A stretch of DNA of 64,000 nucleotides from Croceitalea dokdonensis DOKDO 023 (GCF_001306415.1 NZ_LDJX01000006.1:269259-333258); one strand, 5' to 3'; counted from the first letter of the stretch, positions 26,812-36,874 are shown. Notes: a model not told the origin generated them from the letters alone. Translations and numbers: made by a program.

Positions 26812-29469
26812 GTGGAAAAAAAGACCTCACCACCTCTATTAAGTGCGTTAAATTTTTCGCTGGTTTGGCGGGACTATCAGCAGCGGTTTTTAGCGCACTT
26901 TAAGGAACACATAACGGACAACCACCTGCATGTGGTTGCGCCACCGGGTTCTGGCAAGACCATTTTGGGTCTGGAAATGCTGCTGCGCATCGGTGAGCCA
27001 ACCTTGGTGCTGGCTCCAACGCTTACCATAAGGAACCAATGGAAGAACAGGCTCATAACCTTTTTTAACCAAAACAGGGAATATTCAGGGATATCCTTGG
27101 ATATCAAAAAACCAAATCTACTTACTTTCTCAACATACCAGTCGTTATTTTCATTACATAAGTCTTTTGGTGAAGCTGCGGACCAACAACTGTTGGCCTA
27201 CGTGAACCAACACAACATCAAAACTTTAGTGCTAGATGAAGCGCATCATTTAAAGAATGGCTGGTGGAAATCTTTATTTGCCCTTAAGGCAATACCTAAC
27301 CTAACCATTATTGCACTTACCGCAACACCGCCATACGATAGTTCTGCACATGAAATTGAACGTTATTTTAAACTTTGTGGTCCCATAGATGATGAAATTG
27401 CCGTTCCTGACCTGATAAAGAATGGAGATTTATGCCCGCATCAAGACTACATCTATTTCTCAAGACCACAAGAGTCGGAAATACGATATATTGTTGCATA
27501 TCGGGAAAAAATCATGGTTTTTTTAAACGGTATTTTAGAGCATAGGGGTTTCATCGAGTTTATTAAAAATATGCCCATGTTTATTGATCCCCAGAATCAT
27601 TTGGAGGAAATCTATAAGGACCCTGCTTTTTTTTCAGCAATTCTGATTTATTTAAAAGATGCAGGTGAGGTCATACACGAAGCAAAATTGGAATTGCTTG
27701 GATTTGGTAAGGATGATGTAAGCTTTCCGAGCTTTGGTTATGAATGGGCAGAGGTATTGTTGCAAAAAATCGTGGTAGATGACCGTGAATCTTTTGCAAC
27801 TAGGGAAACTTTGCTGGAACCGATTGAAAAAAACCTTCGTGCTATTGGTGTTTTGGAAAAAAACCGAATCAATTTTATCGGGGATGCCAACCTTTATAGA
27901 AATTTGGCAAGTAGCCCTAGCAAATTTGAAAGTATTTACGCCATACTGGATGAAGCGTCCACCAGTTTACAATCGGATTTAAAAGCTGTGGTATTGACAG
28001 ATTTTATAAGGAAAGAGTACCTAACGTTTAAAGGAAAAGATACTAGTGGCTTAAGTAAAATAGGGGTGGTATCCATATTCCAATATCTTTTGGCCAAGAG
28101 CCAATTAGGGCATCAGTGCGCCGTGCTTACCGGCTCCTTGGTGATTTTGCCCAATGCTGCAATTACCTATTTTAAACAGTGTCTTGGAAACGAAGGCTTA
28201 AAGTTGGATGGTGTTGTTTCCAGTGAGGCACACCAAAGTATTAGGGTACGGTCCGGTATTAAAAATAAAATGGTGGCGGCGGTGACCAAATTGTTTGAGG
28301 AAGGCAAAATAAGAATATTGATAGGCACCAAATCATTATTAGGGGAAGGATGGGATGCCCCAAGCATCAACACGCTGGTGTTGGCATCTTGTGTGGGCTC
28401 TTTTGTCTCTTCCAATCAGATGCGGGGCCGTGCGATACGGATAGACCCAAACACAAAACAAAAAGTGGGTGCCATTTGGCATTTGGTATGTCTAGATCCT
28501 ACAGTAAAAGATGGTGGTAGGGATTATGCGATGATGAAGCAACGCTTTCAGGCTTTTACTGGGGTTTCCCTACAAGGCAAACCTTATATTGAGAATGGTA
28601 TATCACGTATGCAACTACCAGAAAAATGGGATGATGTATCGGATGTTTCCAACATGAACAATAACATGCTTTACATAGCAAAAGCCCATTACAATCTTAG
28701 ACAACGTTGGCAAACTGCCATTGCAAATGGTGAGTATTTAGTGCAGGAACTAAGGGTGCCTTTCGCTAGGGAAACTTCCTTTGGGAAAAGAAATCGATTA
28801 AATGCGGTAAATATTGTCAAATACTTATTAGTTCAGATTATAGCTGGGATTGGACTGTTCTTGCCAGAAGCGATGGTAAAAAACTGGACCGTTTTGCTGC
28901 GTAAGGGTTGGTTGGGTATGGTATACATTATTCTGGCCGGTATATTTTTAGGTTTTGGCCCTGCCACTTTTAAAGCCCTAAAAACTTATTTCCTATTTGG
29001 TAATCAATTTAAGCGATCAAGGAAAATCGCCTCAGTACTTTTTAACTATCTTAAAGCATCTGGGCAGTTCACTTCAGTTGATACCATAACTGGCATTGTG
29101 GCAAATCAAAAGACCAACGGCACCTATTCCATTTATTTGGATGGTGCCAACCAGCATGATGGAAGTCTATTCATTTCTTATCTTGAAACTATTATAGCAC
29201 CAATAGACAACCCGCGATATCTTATTACAGTAACCAGTTTCTTTAAACGTTTTTTAGGATATCGAAATTACTATCCCGTACCTCAAGAAATCGGAAGAAA
29301 CAAAAAGGAGGCTTCCACTTTTTTTAAATTATGGCAACAAGAGATAGGAGGTTCCAAATTGTGGTTTACCAGAACAGTGGGGGGCAGAAAATTATTGTTA
29401 AAGGCACGGTTCTCGCACGTGCGCTATCTTTTTGAGGAAAAACCGGAAAAGACCAATGCTTGGAAGTAG
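26812..29469 (+). CDS. SF2 DEAH helicase with C-terminal membrane segments, unknown role
   Basis: An 885-residue protein with a GTG start. The N-terminal part is a superfamily 2 helicase: WRDYQ entry motif at about 19, motif I PPGSGKT at 44-50, Ia LVLAPT, motif II LDEAHH with DEAH at 142-145, motif III TATPP at 170-174, and motif VI RGRAIRID at about 538-545. The layout resembles the type III restriction Res or RapA-like group. Between about 667 and 729 two hydrophobic stretches (YLLVQIIAGIGLFLP and WLGMVYIILAGIFLGFG) look like membrane helices, and the last 155 residues match nothing I know. Plus-strand orientation inside a minus-strand hem locus suggests insertion. Defence and envelope-linked nucleic acid handling are guesses. 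Confidence 0.8.
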   Translation: MEKKTSPPLLSALNFSLVWRDYQQRFLAHFKEHITDNHLHVVAPPGSGKTILGLEMLLRIGEPTLVLAPTLTIRNQWKNRLITFFNQNREYSGISLDIKKPNLLTFSTYQSLFSLHKSFGEAADQQLLAYVNQHNIKTLVLDEAHHLKNGWWKSLFALKAIPNLTIIALTATPPYDSSAHEIERYFKLCGPIDDEIAVPDLIKNGDLCPHQDYIYFSRPQESEIRYIVAYREKIMVFLNGILEHRGFIEFIKNMPMFIDPQNHLEEIYKDPAFFSAILIYLKDAGEVIHEAKLELLGFGKDDVSFPSFGYEWAEVLLQKIVVDDRESFATRETLLEPIEKNLRAIGVLEKNRINFIGDANLYRNLASSPSKFESIYAILDEASTSLQSDLKAVVLTDFIRKEYLTFKGKDTSGLSKIGVVSIFQYLLAKSQLGHQCAVLTGSLVILPNAAITYFKQCLGNEGLKLDGVVSSEAHQSIRVRSGIKNKMVAAVTKLFEEGKIRILIGTKSLLGEGWDAPSINTLVLASCVGSFVSSNQMRGRAIRIDPNTKQKVGAIWHLVCLDPTVKDGGRDYAMMKQRFQAFTGVSLQGKPYIENGISRMQLPEKWDDVSDVSNMNNNMLYIAKAHYNLRQRWQTAIANGEYLVQELRVPFARETSFGKRNRLNAVNIVKYLLVQIIAGIGLFLPEAMVKNWTVLLRKGWLGMVYIILAGIFLGFGPATFKALKTYFLFGNQFKRSRKIASVLFNYLKASGQFTSVDTITGIVANQKTNGTYSIYLDGANQHDGSLFISYLETIIAPIDNPRYLITVTSFFKRFLGYRNYYPVPQEIGRNKKEASTFFKLWQQEIGGSKLWFTRTVGGRKLLLKARFSHVRYLFEEKPEKTNAWK

Positions 29470-29482
29470 AAAAAAGTGCGTA

Positions 29483-30271
29483 TTAAATTTCAATCTCCCC
29501 CTTCAAATAAAGTGCGGCCTGCCCAGAAATCTTTACCCGTTCTCCCAAATAGGTGCATTTAAGGGTCCCTTTTCGTTTGGATAATTGCATGGCCGTCATG
29601 CTGGCCTTCCCCAATTGGCGCGCCCAATAAGGAATCAAGGTCGTATGTGCGGAGCCTGTGACCGGGTCTTCTGGGATACCGCATTGGGGCGCAAAGAAAC
29701 GGGATACAAAATCTACTGAATCCCCTGGTGCTGAGACAATAATGCCGCGGCAGTCCAATTGATGTAAGAGGTGGAAATTAGGACTAATTTTCTCAATCTC
29801 AAGCTGTGAATTGTAAATTAAAAGGTAATCCGTCGCGCCCTTGTAAATCCTATTTGGTATTAAACCTATAGCTTCAATAAGCGCTGTATCTTCTTTAACT
29901 TGAGAAATATGGTCCGATGGAAAGTCTAAGGTGAGCCAGCCATCTTGCTCTTTTGTTACCCTAAGCTCACCACTTTGGTTTGAAATAAAACGAACGGTAT
30001 TTGTATTGTACTTAAAGTAGTTGAAAAGTACAAAGGCCGATGCTAGGGTTGCATGCCCACAAAGGGCTACTTCTACTTCCGGGGTAAACCATCTGATGTG
30101 GTAACCATCGCCATGTGGTATTACAAACGCTGTTTCGGCTAGATTATTCTCTTGGGCAATACGCTGCATCAATCCCTCCTCCAATGTATGGTCTAATATA
30201 CACACAGCTGCGGGGTTGCCCCCAAATACCTCAGCGGTAAAGGCATCTACCTGATAAAGGGTTAATTTCAT
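29483..30271 (-). CDS. PhzF-family isomerase
   Basis: A 262-residue enzyme of the PhzF/diaminopimelate-epimerase fold. The general base Glu46 is in ENNLAETAFV, and the VEVALCGHATLAS, GIPEDPVTGSAHTTLIPYW blocks are typical. The family name comes from phenazine synthesis, but there are no other phenazine genes here, so the substrate is unknown. It converges on the helicase with a 13-bp gap and lies downstream of a small lipoprotein on the same strand. Confidence 0.9.
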   Translation of the reverse strand: MKLTLYQVDAFTAEVFGGNPAAVCILDHTLEEGLMQRIAQENNLAETAFVIPHGDGYHIRWFTPEVEVALCGHATLASAFVLFNYFKYNTNTVRFISNQSGELRVTKEQDGWLTLDFPSDHISQVKEDTALIEAIGLIPNRIYKGATDYLLIYNSQLEIEKISPNFHLLHQLDCRGIIVSAPGDSVDFVSRFFAPQCGIPEDPVTGSAHTTLIPYWARQLGKASMTAMQLSKRKGTLKCTYLGERVKISGQAALYLKGEIEI

Positions 30272-30289
30272 GATGGGATAGATACTGGC

Positions 30290-30886
30290 TTAAAAGTTAG
30301 GTTGGGTGCTGCCCCGGAAAACAATACTATCATTTTTAAAATGTTTTGGATGGGACAATTCCTTTGCCAAAAATTCCAATAGGGTACTCCTATTGTCTTT
30401 GATAGCAACGGAATCAAGACTTACCTCGGTATTCCCTACGGTAATATGGTCCTGTAACTCCTCTAAGGTTTTGCTGGATGCAACAGTGGTAAACAACGCC
30501 TTGTTGTACCCATAAAGTAATAGGCTGGAATCATTCAGGAATTTGCCGTAGACCAGTGATATTTCCCGTTGTCCATCCTCCCAAGAGGTGATTTGTATAA
30601 GTCGTTTATCATGCGCCACCTTTTTGGTCCTGATGTATATAGGAAGGTCTTTTTCGGTTTTTGGATACGAATCCATCAACCAAATTTTTTGTTGTCTTCC
30701 TTTTTTAAAACCCCTGAATTCAAGGATGCTTCCGCCTTTTTCGTCCAGTTCCGCCGATTGCCAATAACGGTATTTTGGGGCAAAAAGGTCTGCATTATCA
30801 TCGGTAAGCATGTAATCCCCAGTAGTAACTGTATTGCAGGCGGTAATCAACACGATAAAAATCAAATATAAAGCTGCTTTCTTCAT
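30290..30886 (-). CDS. Lipoprotein of unknown function
   Basis: A 198-residue lipoprotein; the signal MKKAALYLIFIVLITAC carries a lipobox. The mature part is mixed and matches no family that I recognise. It follows hemF at 31 bp and precedes phzF at 18 bp, so it may be the tail of the hem transcript. Confidence 0.65.
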   Translation of the reverse strand: MKKAALYLIFIVLITACNTVTTGDYMLTDDNADLFAPKYRYWQSAELDEKGGSILEFRGFKKGRQQKIWLMDSYPKTEKDLPIYIRTKKVAHDKRLIQITSWEDGQREISLVYGKFLNDSSLLLYGYNKALFTTVASSKTLEELQDHITVGNTEVSLDSVAIKDNRSTLLEFLAKELSHPKHFKNDSIVFRGSTQPNF

Positions 30887-30917
30887 AAGGCATAGGGTTT
30901 TCCTTAAAGTTAGGGGT

Positions 30918-31820
30918 TTAAACCCATTCCCGTGGTGTTTTTAACACCTGCAACAAGGTATCCTCTTCGCTTCCCTTCTCTGGGTGGTGGTCATACCTCC
31001 ATTGCACATGTGGTGGTAAGCTCATTAAAATGCTTTCTATACGTCCATTGGTGCGTAAACCAAACAAGGTGCCTTTATCGTGAACCAAGTTAAACTCCAC
31101 ATAGCGACCCCGCCTTATTTCTTGCCAATTGCGTTGTTCTTGGGTAAAGCTAAGGCCTTTTCGTTTTATAACAATCGGTATATAGGCGTTTAAAAAACTA
31201 TTGCCCACTTCAGATACAAACTTGAACCAAGCTTGCATATCCATCTCCTCGTTGGCTTTGCAGTAGTCAAAAAAGAGTCCTCCAATACCCCGGGCCTCTT
31301 GGCGATGTGTGTTCCAAAAATAGTCGTCGCAGCGTTTTTTATAGGTGTTGTAAAACTGGGGATGGTGCTTGTCACAAGCCGCTTTACATACTTGATGGAA
31401 ATGTTGGGCATCCTCTTTAAAAAGATAGTAGGGCGTTAGATCCTGCCCACCACCAAACCATTGGTCTACAATGGCCCCTTCTTTATCATACATTTCAAAA
31501 TAGCGCCAATTGGCGTGTACGGTAGGTACAAAAGGATTTTTAGGATGTAAAACAAGGCTAAGGCCGCAGGCAAAAAAATCGGCATCCTTAACCCCAAAAT
31601 AGTCCTGCATGCTTTGCGGGAGTGCTCCGTGGACCGCAGAAATATTCACCCCACCCTTTTCAAAAATATTCCCGTTTTCAATGACACGGGTCCGTCCGCC
31701 GCCGCCTTCGGGCCTTTGCCAAATATCTTCTTGAAATGTAGCGAGGCCATCAATCTCTTCCAATTTGTTGGTAATCCTGTCCTGTAATTGTTGGATATAG
31801 GTGTAAAAAGTGTCTTTCAT
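30918..31820 (-). CDS. hemF: Aerobic coproporphyrinogen III oxidase HemF
   Basis: A 300-residue oxygen-dependent enzyme that decarboxylates coproporphyrinogen III to protoporphyrinogen IX. Conserved blocks FVPTVHANWRYFE, WFGGGQDLTPYY and EIRRGRYVEFNLVHDKGTLFGL are present, and the length is typical. The ATG at 31818-31820 overlaps the TGA of the upstream DUF6973 gene (TGATG), so the two are coupled. Confidence 0.96.
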   Translation of the reverse strand: MKDTFYTYIQQLQDRITNKLEEIDGLATFQEDIWQRPEGGGGRTRVIENGNIFEKGGVNISAVHGALPQSMQDYFGVKDADFFACGLSLVLHPKNPFVPTVHANWRYFEMYDKEGAIVDQWFGGGQDLTPYYLFKEDAQHFHQVCKAACDKHHPQFYNTYKKRCDDYFWNTHRQEARGIGGLFFDYCKANEEMDMQAWFKFVSEVGNSFLNAYIPIVIKRKGLSFTQEQRNWQEIRRGRYVEFNLVHDKGTLFGLRTNGRIESILMSLPPHVQWRYDHHPEKGSEEDTLLQVLKTPREWV

Positions 31821-32311
31821 CAATCGTCCTTTAAATGCACCAATGCATTAGGGTGCCTTGTCGTTTCCATTACTGTTCTTATTCTTACGGATTGGGCCGT
31901 CATTTTCAAAAGTAGTTCCAGGATATTGTCCAGGGAACTGGTGCGATGTTCCTTAAATAAGGCCCTTCCTATGGCGTTGTTATGAAAATCCATCACTCGC
32001 GCCATTTCACGGTTCCTAAACGCATTTTCATGCCAATCGGTTATCAGTTTGGTCCATTGTAGAATTCTGTCCTCATTTTTAGACCAATAGGTACATTCTT
32101 TGGCGATGGCATAGTTCCAATAGGCATGTCTAAAGGCATTGGCTTGCCCATTCAGATAGTGTTTTCTGTCAAAATATGCTGTTGCCGTTCGCATACATTT
32201 CTTGGTCGCTTTATATGTTGGGTACAAAAAAAGTGGATGTTGCACCCCTAAGGTAAGCAATAACCAAAAGGCCTTGACATCTATTCGTTTGAGGGTCTTT
32301 AGGATATTCAA
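31820..32311 (-). CDS. DUF6973 family protein
   Basis: A 163-residue protein of DUF6973. Recognisable are GQANAFRHAYWNYAIAKE and the DFHNNAIGRALF segment, with His and Asn residues that could form a metal or active site. It has no clear signal peptide. It overlaps the GNAT gene upstream by 4 bases and hemF downstream by one, so all three are coupled. Function unknown; a link to heme is by context only. Confidence 0.75.
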   Translation of the reverse strand: MNILKTLKRIDVKAFWLLLTLGVQHPLFLYPTYKATKKCMRTATAYFDRKHYLNGQANAFRHAYWNYAIAKECTYWSKNEDRILQWTKLITDWHENAFRNREMARVMDFHNNAIGRALFKEHRTSSLDNILELLLKMTAQSVRIRTVMETTRHPNALVHLKDD

Positions 32312-32856
32312 ACTGTGATGTTGGATTTATAACGTTGGTACAACTGCATATTCACCAGCTCACCATTAAACCTCCTATGGGATTTGGGCAATTCTTTCTG
32401 ATAAACAAAACCGTTCTTTTCCGCAATACGGATACTGGCCGTATTGGTTTCATGGGCGATGATCTGCAAGGCATGTAGTCCTAAATCGTTAAAACTCCAG
32501 GCGGTAATCTCTGAAACCACCTTAGAAGTGATGCCTTTTCCTTCATGGTCATAACCGATGCAATACGCCAATTCTCCTTGGCCTTTTACCTTGTGAAGCT
32601 CCTTCACGTACACCAGACCAATAATGGCACGATTGGTATTTTCCTTGACCGTAAATAGAAATTCTGTTTTGTTTTGAAAAGAATTCACCTGGTCATTGAC
32701 AAAAATCCGAGACAAGGTAGGATTTAGGTTTTGCTTTAAGGTTTCAGGAAAATCTTGTTGAAACCTACGTTCATTGGCCACCATAAAATCACATAAGCGC
32801 CATGCATCTTTATGATGAATAGGGGCAATGCTATAGTTGTCAAAAGCTATTTGCAT
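32308..32856 (-). CDS. GNAT-family N-acetyltransferase
   Basis: A 182-residue acetyltransferase resembling RimJ/RimL. The acetyl-CoA site region reads AYCIGYDHEGKGITSKVVSEI, followed by the ALQIIAHETNTASIRIAEKNGF block. It sits between hemE (88 bp upstream) and DUF6973 (4-bp overlap). The substrate is unknown. Confidence 0.88.
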   Translation of the reverse strand: MQIAFDNYSIAPIHHKDAWRLCDFMVANERRFQQDFPETLKQNLNPTLSRIFVNDQVNSFQNKTEFLFTVKENTNRAIIGLVYVKELHKVKGQGELAYCIGYDHEGKGITSKVVSEITAWSFNDLGLHALQIIAHETNTASIRIAEKNGFVYQKELPKSHRRFNGELVNMQLYQRYKSNITV

Positions 32857-32944
32857 ATATAGGGCTTTGGTGGCCAGTGCTGTGTATTGTTGAAGTCTTG
32901 GTTTAAGAAGGTCTAAGCACTACTTTGGTTAATGGAACTTATAT

Positions 32945-33970
32945 TTATTCCTTAAACTCCTTTACCGCTTCTACAAATGCGCCTGCGTTTGCTATAGGGA
33001 TATTGGGCAAAATCCCGTGTCCTAAATTTACAACATACCTATCTTTCCCAAAAGCCCTAATCATATCATGGACCATTCTTTTGATTTCAGCAGGTGGGGA
33101 GAGTAGTCTGGAAGGGTCAAAATTACCTTGCAGGGTAATGTTGCCACCACTTAAATACCTCGCATTTTTTGGAGAGCAGGTCCAGTCTACCCCTAAGGCA
33201 GAGGCTCCTGATTTGGCCATGTCTCCCAACGCAAACCAACAGCCTTTACCAAAAACGATAACGGGTACCTGCTCTTTAAGGGCATCAATGATTTGCTGAA
33301 TGTATTGAAAAGAAAATTCTTGATAATCAGTGGGAGATAGCATCCCGCCCCAAGAATCAAAAACTTGGACGGCATTGACGCCGGCCTTTACCTTGGCTTT
33401 TAGATAGGCAATGGTGGTGTCCGTAATCTTTTGTAGCAGTTGGTGCGCTGCTTTTGGCTGCGTAAAGCAGAAGCCTTTGGCCAAATCAAAATTTTTGCTG
33501 CCCTGTCCTTGTACACAATAACATAGAATGGTCCAAGGGGAGCCAGCAAAACCAATTAGGGGAATGTCATCGTTTAGTTTTTCCTTGGTCATGGCAATGG
33601 CATCCATTACGTAGCCCAAAGTGTCCTGGATGTCCGGAACTATGACCCGGTCTACATCTTTTTGGCTTCGGATGGGCGCAGGAAGGTAAGGCCCAAAATT
33701 GGGTTTCATCTCTACGTCTATAGCCATGGCTTGGGGGATTACCAAAATATCACTAAAGAGTATGGCGGCATCCATCCCATACCGGCGTATGGGCTGCACC
33801 GTTATTTCAGAGGCCAGTTCTGGGGTTTGACATCTTGTGAAGAAATCATATTTGGCCTTTATCTCCATGAACTCTGGCAAGTAACGCCCTGCTTGGCGCA
33901 TCATCCAAACGGGAGGCCGTTCCACGGTCTCTCCTTTTAAGGCTCTTAGAAATAGATCGTTTTTAATCAT
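32945..33970 (-). CDS. hemE: Uroporphyrinogen decarboxylase HemE
   Basis: A 341-residue enzyme that converts uroporphyrinogen III to coproporphyrinogen III. The signature [15 protein letters not shown] is at about residues 20-34, with the catalytic-site residues in [13 protein letters not shown] and FAGSPWTI. Length is normal. It is 37 bp downstream of hemD. Confidence 0.97.
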   Translation of the reverse strand: MIKNDLFLRALKGETVERPPVWMMRQAGRYLPEFMEIKAKYDFFTRCQTPELASEITVQPIRRYGMDAAILFSDILVIPQAMAIDVEMKPNFGPYLPAPIRSQKDVDRVIVPDIQDTLGYVMDAIAMTKEKLNDDIPLIGFAGSPWTILCYCVQGQGSKNFDLAKGFCFTQPKAAHQLLQKITDTTIAYLKAKVKAGVNAVQVFDSWGGMLSPTDYQEFSFQYIQQIIDALKEQVPVIVFGKGCWFALGDMAKSGASALGVDWTCSPKNARYLSGGNITLQGNFDPSRLLSPPAEIKRMVHDMIRAFGKDRYVVNLGHGILPNIPIANAGAFVEAVKEFKE

Positions 33971-34007
33971 AGGTTGATATTTTCATGGTTCACGGAAGTA
34001 GAAAAAT

Positions 34008-34697
34008 TCATGGGTTTTTAGCTGTACTAGAATACTTTACCGCTTGTACAATGACATTTTCCACCGTTGGTTTTGTTGCTTGTATTACCTTATGGGTATA
34101 TTTTTTTGCTTCTGCCAAAGTGGTAGGCCCAATACAAACAGCGGTGGTGTTCGCCAGAGCGTTCAGGGCTACATAGCTTTGCACCCCACTGGGGCTGTAA
34201 AACAGGATGGCATCAAATTTTCGTTTAAATAGCCTTGGCCGTAAAGTGGTTTCATATGCTACTACTTCTTTATACCGAATGTTATGTTTTTGAAATAAAC
34301 AAGGCAAGTACTCCCGCCTTAAATTTCCACATACAAATAAAAAGGAAGTATCTGGAAACTTTTCTAAAATAAGTTGCCCTAATGTTTTGGCATTCGCTGC
34401 GCTGGCCAGCACTTCCACTCCATTCCGCTCCAGTAACAAGGCTGTTTTTTCACCAACGCAAACGGCCCTATTCCCAACTGTCCCTTTTAAGGTGGGTGTT
34501 GCCAATTTCTTACGTCTTACATAGCTTAGAACCGCATTTTGGCTGGTAAAGACAAGGCAGTCATATTGGCCATTGAAATTAAAATCCACCAAGCGAATGT
34601 GTATGGCGTCATATTCCACTAAACCTAGGTTTCCGTGGAGCACCAATTCTTTTTGCGCTAGGCTCAAGCGTTTAGTGGACAGTATTGTTGAGCTCAT
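34008..34697 (-). CDS. hemD: Uroporphyrinogen-III synthase HemD
   Basis: A 229-residue enzyme that cyclises hydroxymethylbilane with ring D inversion. The family is poorly conserved; the call rests on the two-domain pattern (VFTSQNAVLSYV, TLRPRLFKRKFDAILFYSPSGVQSYV, CIGPTTLAEAKKYTHKV) and on its place between hemC and hemE. Its start lies 26 bases inside hemC. Confidence 0.9.
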   Translation of the reverse strand: MSSTILSTKRLSLAQKELVLHGNLGLVEYDAIHIRLVDFNFNGQYDCLVFTSQNAVLSYVRRKKLATPTLKGTVGNRAVCVGEKTALLLERNGVEVLASAANAKTLGQLILEKFPDTSFLFVCGNLRREYLPCLFQKHNIRYKEVVAYETTLRPRLFKRKFDAILFYSPSGVQSYVALNALANTTAVCIGPTTLAEAKKYTHKVIQATKPTVENVIVQAVKYSSTAKNP

Positions 34698-35595
34698 TTT
34701 TTATGTCTTCCATCAATTGTTTGCCACCGCGCTCCAATACCTCATAGGCACAGCTTTTGCCAAAACCAGCTACCTTACCCAATGGGCGTTCTTTAATGAC
34801 CTCTACAAAGGTACTGCCATCCAGTGCGTGAAGGCATCCCTTAAAATATACCGTATCGTCTTTTATAGTGGCCAAAGCCCCAATAGGTGCCGTACAGCCA
34901 CCTTCCAGGGTTCTTAAAAATTCCCTTTCTATGGCAGTGGCGATGTCACTGGCTGTATGGTTGAGGCTAGCGGTGGCTGCTACAACTTCAGTGTTCTTTT
35001 CCAGTGCTACCACCAACATGGCACCCTGCGCGGGTGCGGGTACCATCCAATCCAGGGCAACTGCGTCCTTGGGCAATAGTTTTATGCGTTCTAAACCTGC
35101 CTTGGCAAAGATGGCTCCGTTCCAATCATTTTCAATGAGTTTAATCAAACGGGAATTTACATTGCCCCGCAAATCTACCATTTTGTGTTTTGGATATTTG
35201 GCTAGCCATTGTGCTTTTCTTCTAAGGCTACCTGTAGCAATGGTGCCCTTTCCTTCTAAAAAATCCGTTCCCTTATGCACCAAGATATCGGTGGATACCG
35301 CGCGTTCCAAAACAGCGGTCTTCACCACTCCTTTTGGGAGTTGGGTAGGGACATCCTTCATGGAATGGACGGCGATGTCAATATCACCCTTAAGGAGCGC
35401 AATATCCAAGCTTTTGGTAAAGATACCGGTGATTCCCATGTCATAAAGGGGTTTGTCCAACACTAAATCCCCAGCGGATTTTACCGGAACCAAGGTGGTA
35501 TTGTGCCCAAGTGTTTCTAACTTTTCCTGTACGGTGTTGGCCTGCCACAGCGCCAATTCGCTATCGCGTGTACCTATACGAATCACCTTGCTCAT
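34672..35595 (-). CDS. hemC: Hydroxymethylbilane synthase HemC
   Basis: A 307-residue enzyme that polymerises four porphobilinogens. The dipyrromethane cofactor is attached to Cys234 in EGGCTAPIGA; the IRIGTRDSELALWQA start and VHSMKDVPT block are typical. The ATG overlaps the TGA of hemA (ATGA), and its 3' end overlaps hemD. Confidence 0.97.
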   Translation of the reverse strand: MSKVIRIGTRDSELALWQANTVQEKLETLGHNTTLVPVKSAGDLVLDKPLYDMGITGIFTKSLDIALLKGDIDIAVHSMKDVPTQLPKGVVKTAVLERAVSTDILVHKGTDFLEGKGTIATGSLRRKAQWLAKYPKHKMVDLRGNVNSRLIKLIENDWNGAIFAKAGLERIKLLPKDAVALDWMVPAPAQGAMLVVALEKNTEVVAATASLNHTASDIATAIEREFLRTLEGGCTAPIGALATIKDDTVYFKGCLHALDGSTFVEVIKERPLGKVAGFGKSCAYEVLERGGKQLMEDIKNELNNTVH

Positions 35596-36848
35596 TTTTC
35601 TTGAAGTTCTAATTGAAATACCCGTTGTATCAGTGCCAAACTATCTTCTGTGTCCATTTCGGAAGTGCGTAGGTGATTGGCAAATTGTTTGGTTATCTTT
35701 TGGATGATGCGCTCAGAGACCAATGCGGCCTGTTCTTCGTTAAAATCTTGGAGCTTTTTGGACTGAAAATCCAACTCCTCATCCTTCATTGTCATTAATT
35801 TGGCCTTTAGTGCATTGATTACCGGTGCAAATTTTCTGGTTTCCAGCCATTTTACAAAATCTGTTTTCACATCTTCAATGATGGCTCGCGCTTTGGGGAT
35901 ATAGGCTTTGCGTTTTTTTAGATTGTTATCCGTAATTTGGGAAAGCTCGTCTAAATGTACCAAGGAGACATTGGGTAACTCCCTCACGTCGTCGGAAACG
36001 TTTTTTGGAATGGAGAGGTCTAAAATCAACAAAGGTTTTTTGGTATGGAGCAGGGATTTGGATACCGTTGGCAGCTGCGCTCCCGTTGCGACCACTAAAA
36101 TATCCGTTTTGCGTATCTCTGTTTGTAAATCCCCGTAATCCTTAACGATCAATTTAAACTTCCCTGCAATGGCCTCTGCTTTTTCCTTGGTTCTATTGAT
36201 GAGGGTAATATGGGAATTATCTGTATGTTTTACGAGGTTTTCACAGGTGTTTCTGCCTATTTTGCCCGTCCCAAACAACAAAATGTTCTTTTTGGACACC
36301 TCCTGTACTTCATTGAGGATATACTTTACAGAAGCAAACGATACCGAGGTTGCGCCGGTAGAGATTTCCGTCTCGTTTTTAATGCGTTTACTGGCTTGTA
36401 TGACAGAGTTGCAAAGGCGTTCTAAAAAAGGGTTGGTCATCCCATGTTTTTTGGAGCGTGAAAAACTTTGCTTGATTTGACTGATAATCTCAAAATCTCC
36501 CAAAATCTGGCTGTCCAAGCCGGTACCCACACGGAATAAATGGTCTATGGCGTCGTGGTTTTTGTAAATGTAGGCAACATCCTGAAATTCTTCCACAGAC
36601 CCTTGGGTGTGATCGCACAGTAATTTGATAAGTTGGTAAGGATGCTGGGCAAAGGCAAACAATTCGGTTCGGTTACAGGTAGAAATCGCTAAGAGTCCTT
36701 CAATTCCCTTGGCTTTGGCGTCCTGTATGATGGCATCGATTTTGGGCACGTCAAGGCTAAACTTTCCGCGCACATCCGCTTCTGCCTTTTTGTAACTTAG
36801 TCCCACAGCAAAAAAGGAACTATGTCTAGAAAGGTTATAATTCTTCAT
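35592..36848 (-). CDS. hemA: Glutamyl-tRNA reductase HemA
   Basis: A 418-residue NADPH enzyme that reduces glutamyl-tRNA to glutamate-1-semialdehyde, the entry to the C5 heme pathway. The nucleophile is Cys58 in ISTCNRTELF, and the NADPH fold has LFGTGKIGRNTCENL. I start at the ATG at 36848; the frame is open from 36881, but homologues start near MKNYNL. It is first in the operon hemA-hemC-hemD-hemE, with an ATGA overlap to hemC. Confidence 0.97.
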   Translation of the reverse strand: MKNYNLSRHSSFFAVGLSYKKAEADVRGKFSLDVPKIDAIIQDAKAKGIEGLLAISTCNRTELFAFAQHPYQLIKLLCDHTQGSVEEFQDVAYIYKNHDAIDHLFRVGTGLDSQILGDFEIISQIKQSFSRSKKHGMTNPFLERLCNSVIQASKRIKNETEISTGATSVSFASVKYILNEVQEVSKKNILLFGTGKIGRNTCENLVKHTDNSHITLINRTKEKAEAIAGKFKLIVKDYGDLQTEIRKTDILVVATGAQLPTVSKSLLHTKKPLLILDLSIPKNVSDDVRELPNVSLVHLDELSQITDNNLKKRKAYIPKARAIIEDVKTDFVKWLETRKFAPVINALKAKLMTMKDEELDFQSKKLQDFNEEQAALVSERIIQKITKQFANHLRTSEMDTEDSLALIQRVFQLELQEK

Positions 36849-36866
36849 TATACTCAAACCTGATTG

Positions 36867-36874
36867 CAAAAATA
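36867..36874 (-). promoter_or_regulatory. Bacteroidota -7 box for the hemA operon
   Basis: On the minus strand this reads TATTTTTG (TAnnTTTG), 18 bases before the hemA ATG. It lies in the 203-bp gap shared with the divergent AraC-type regulator gene. Confidence 0.5.
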
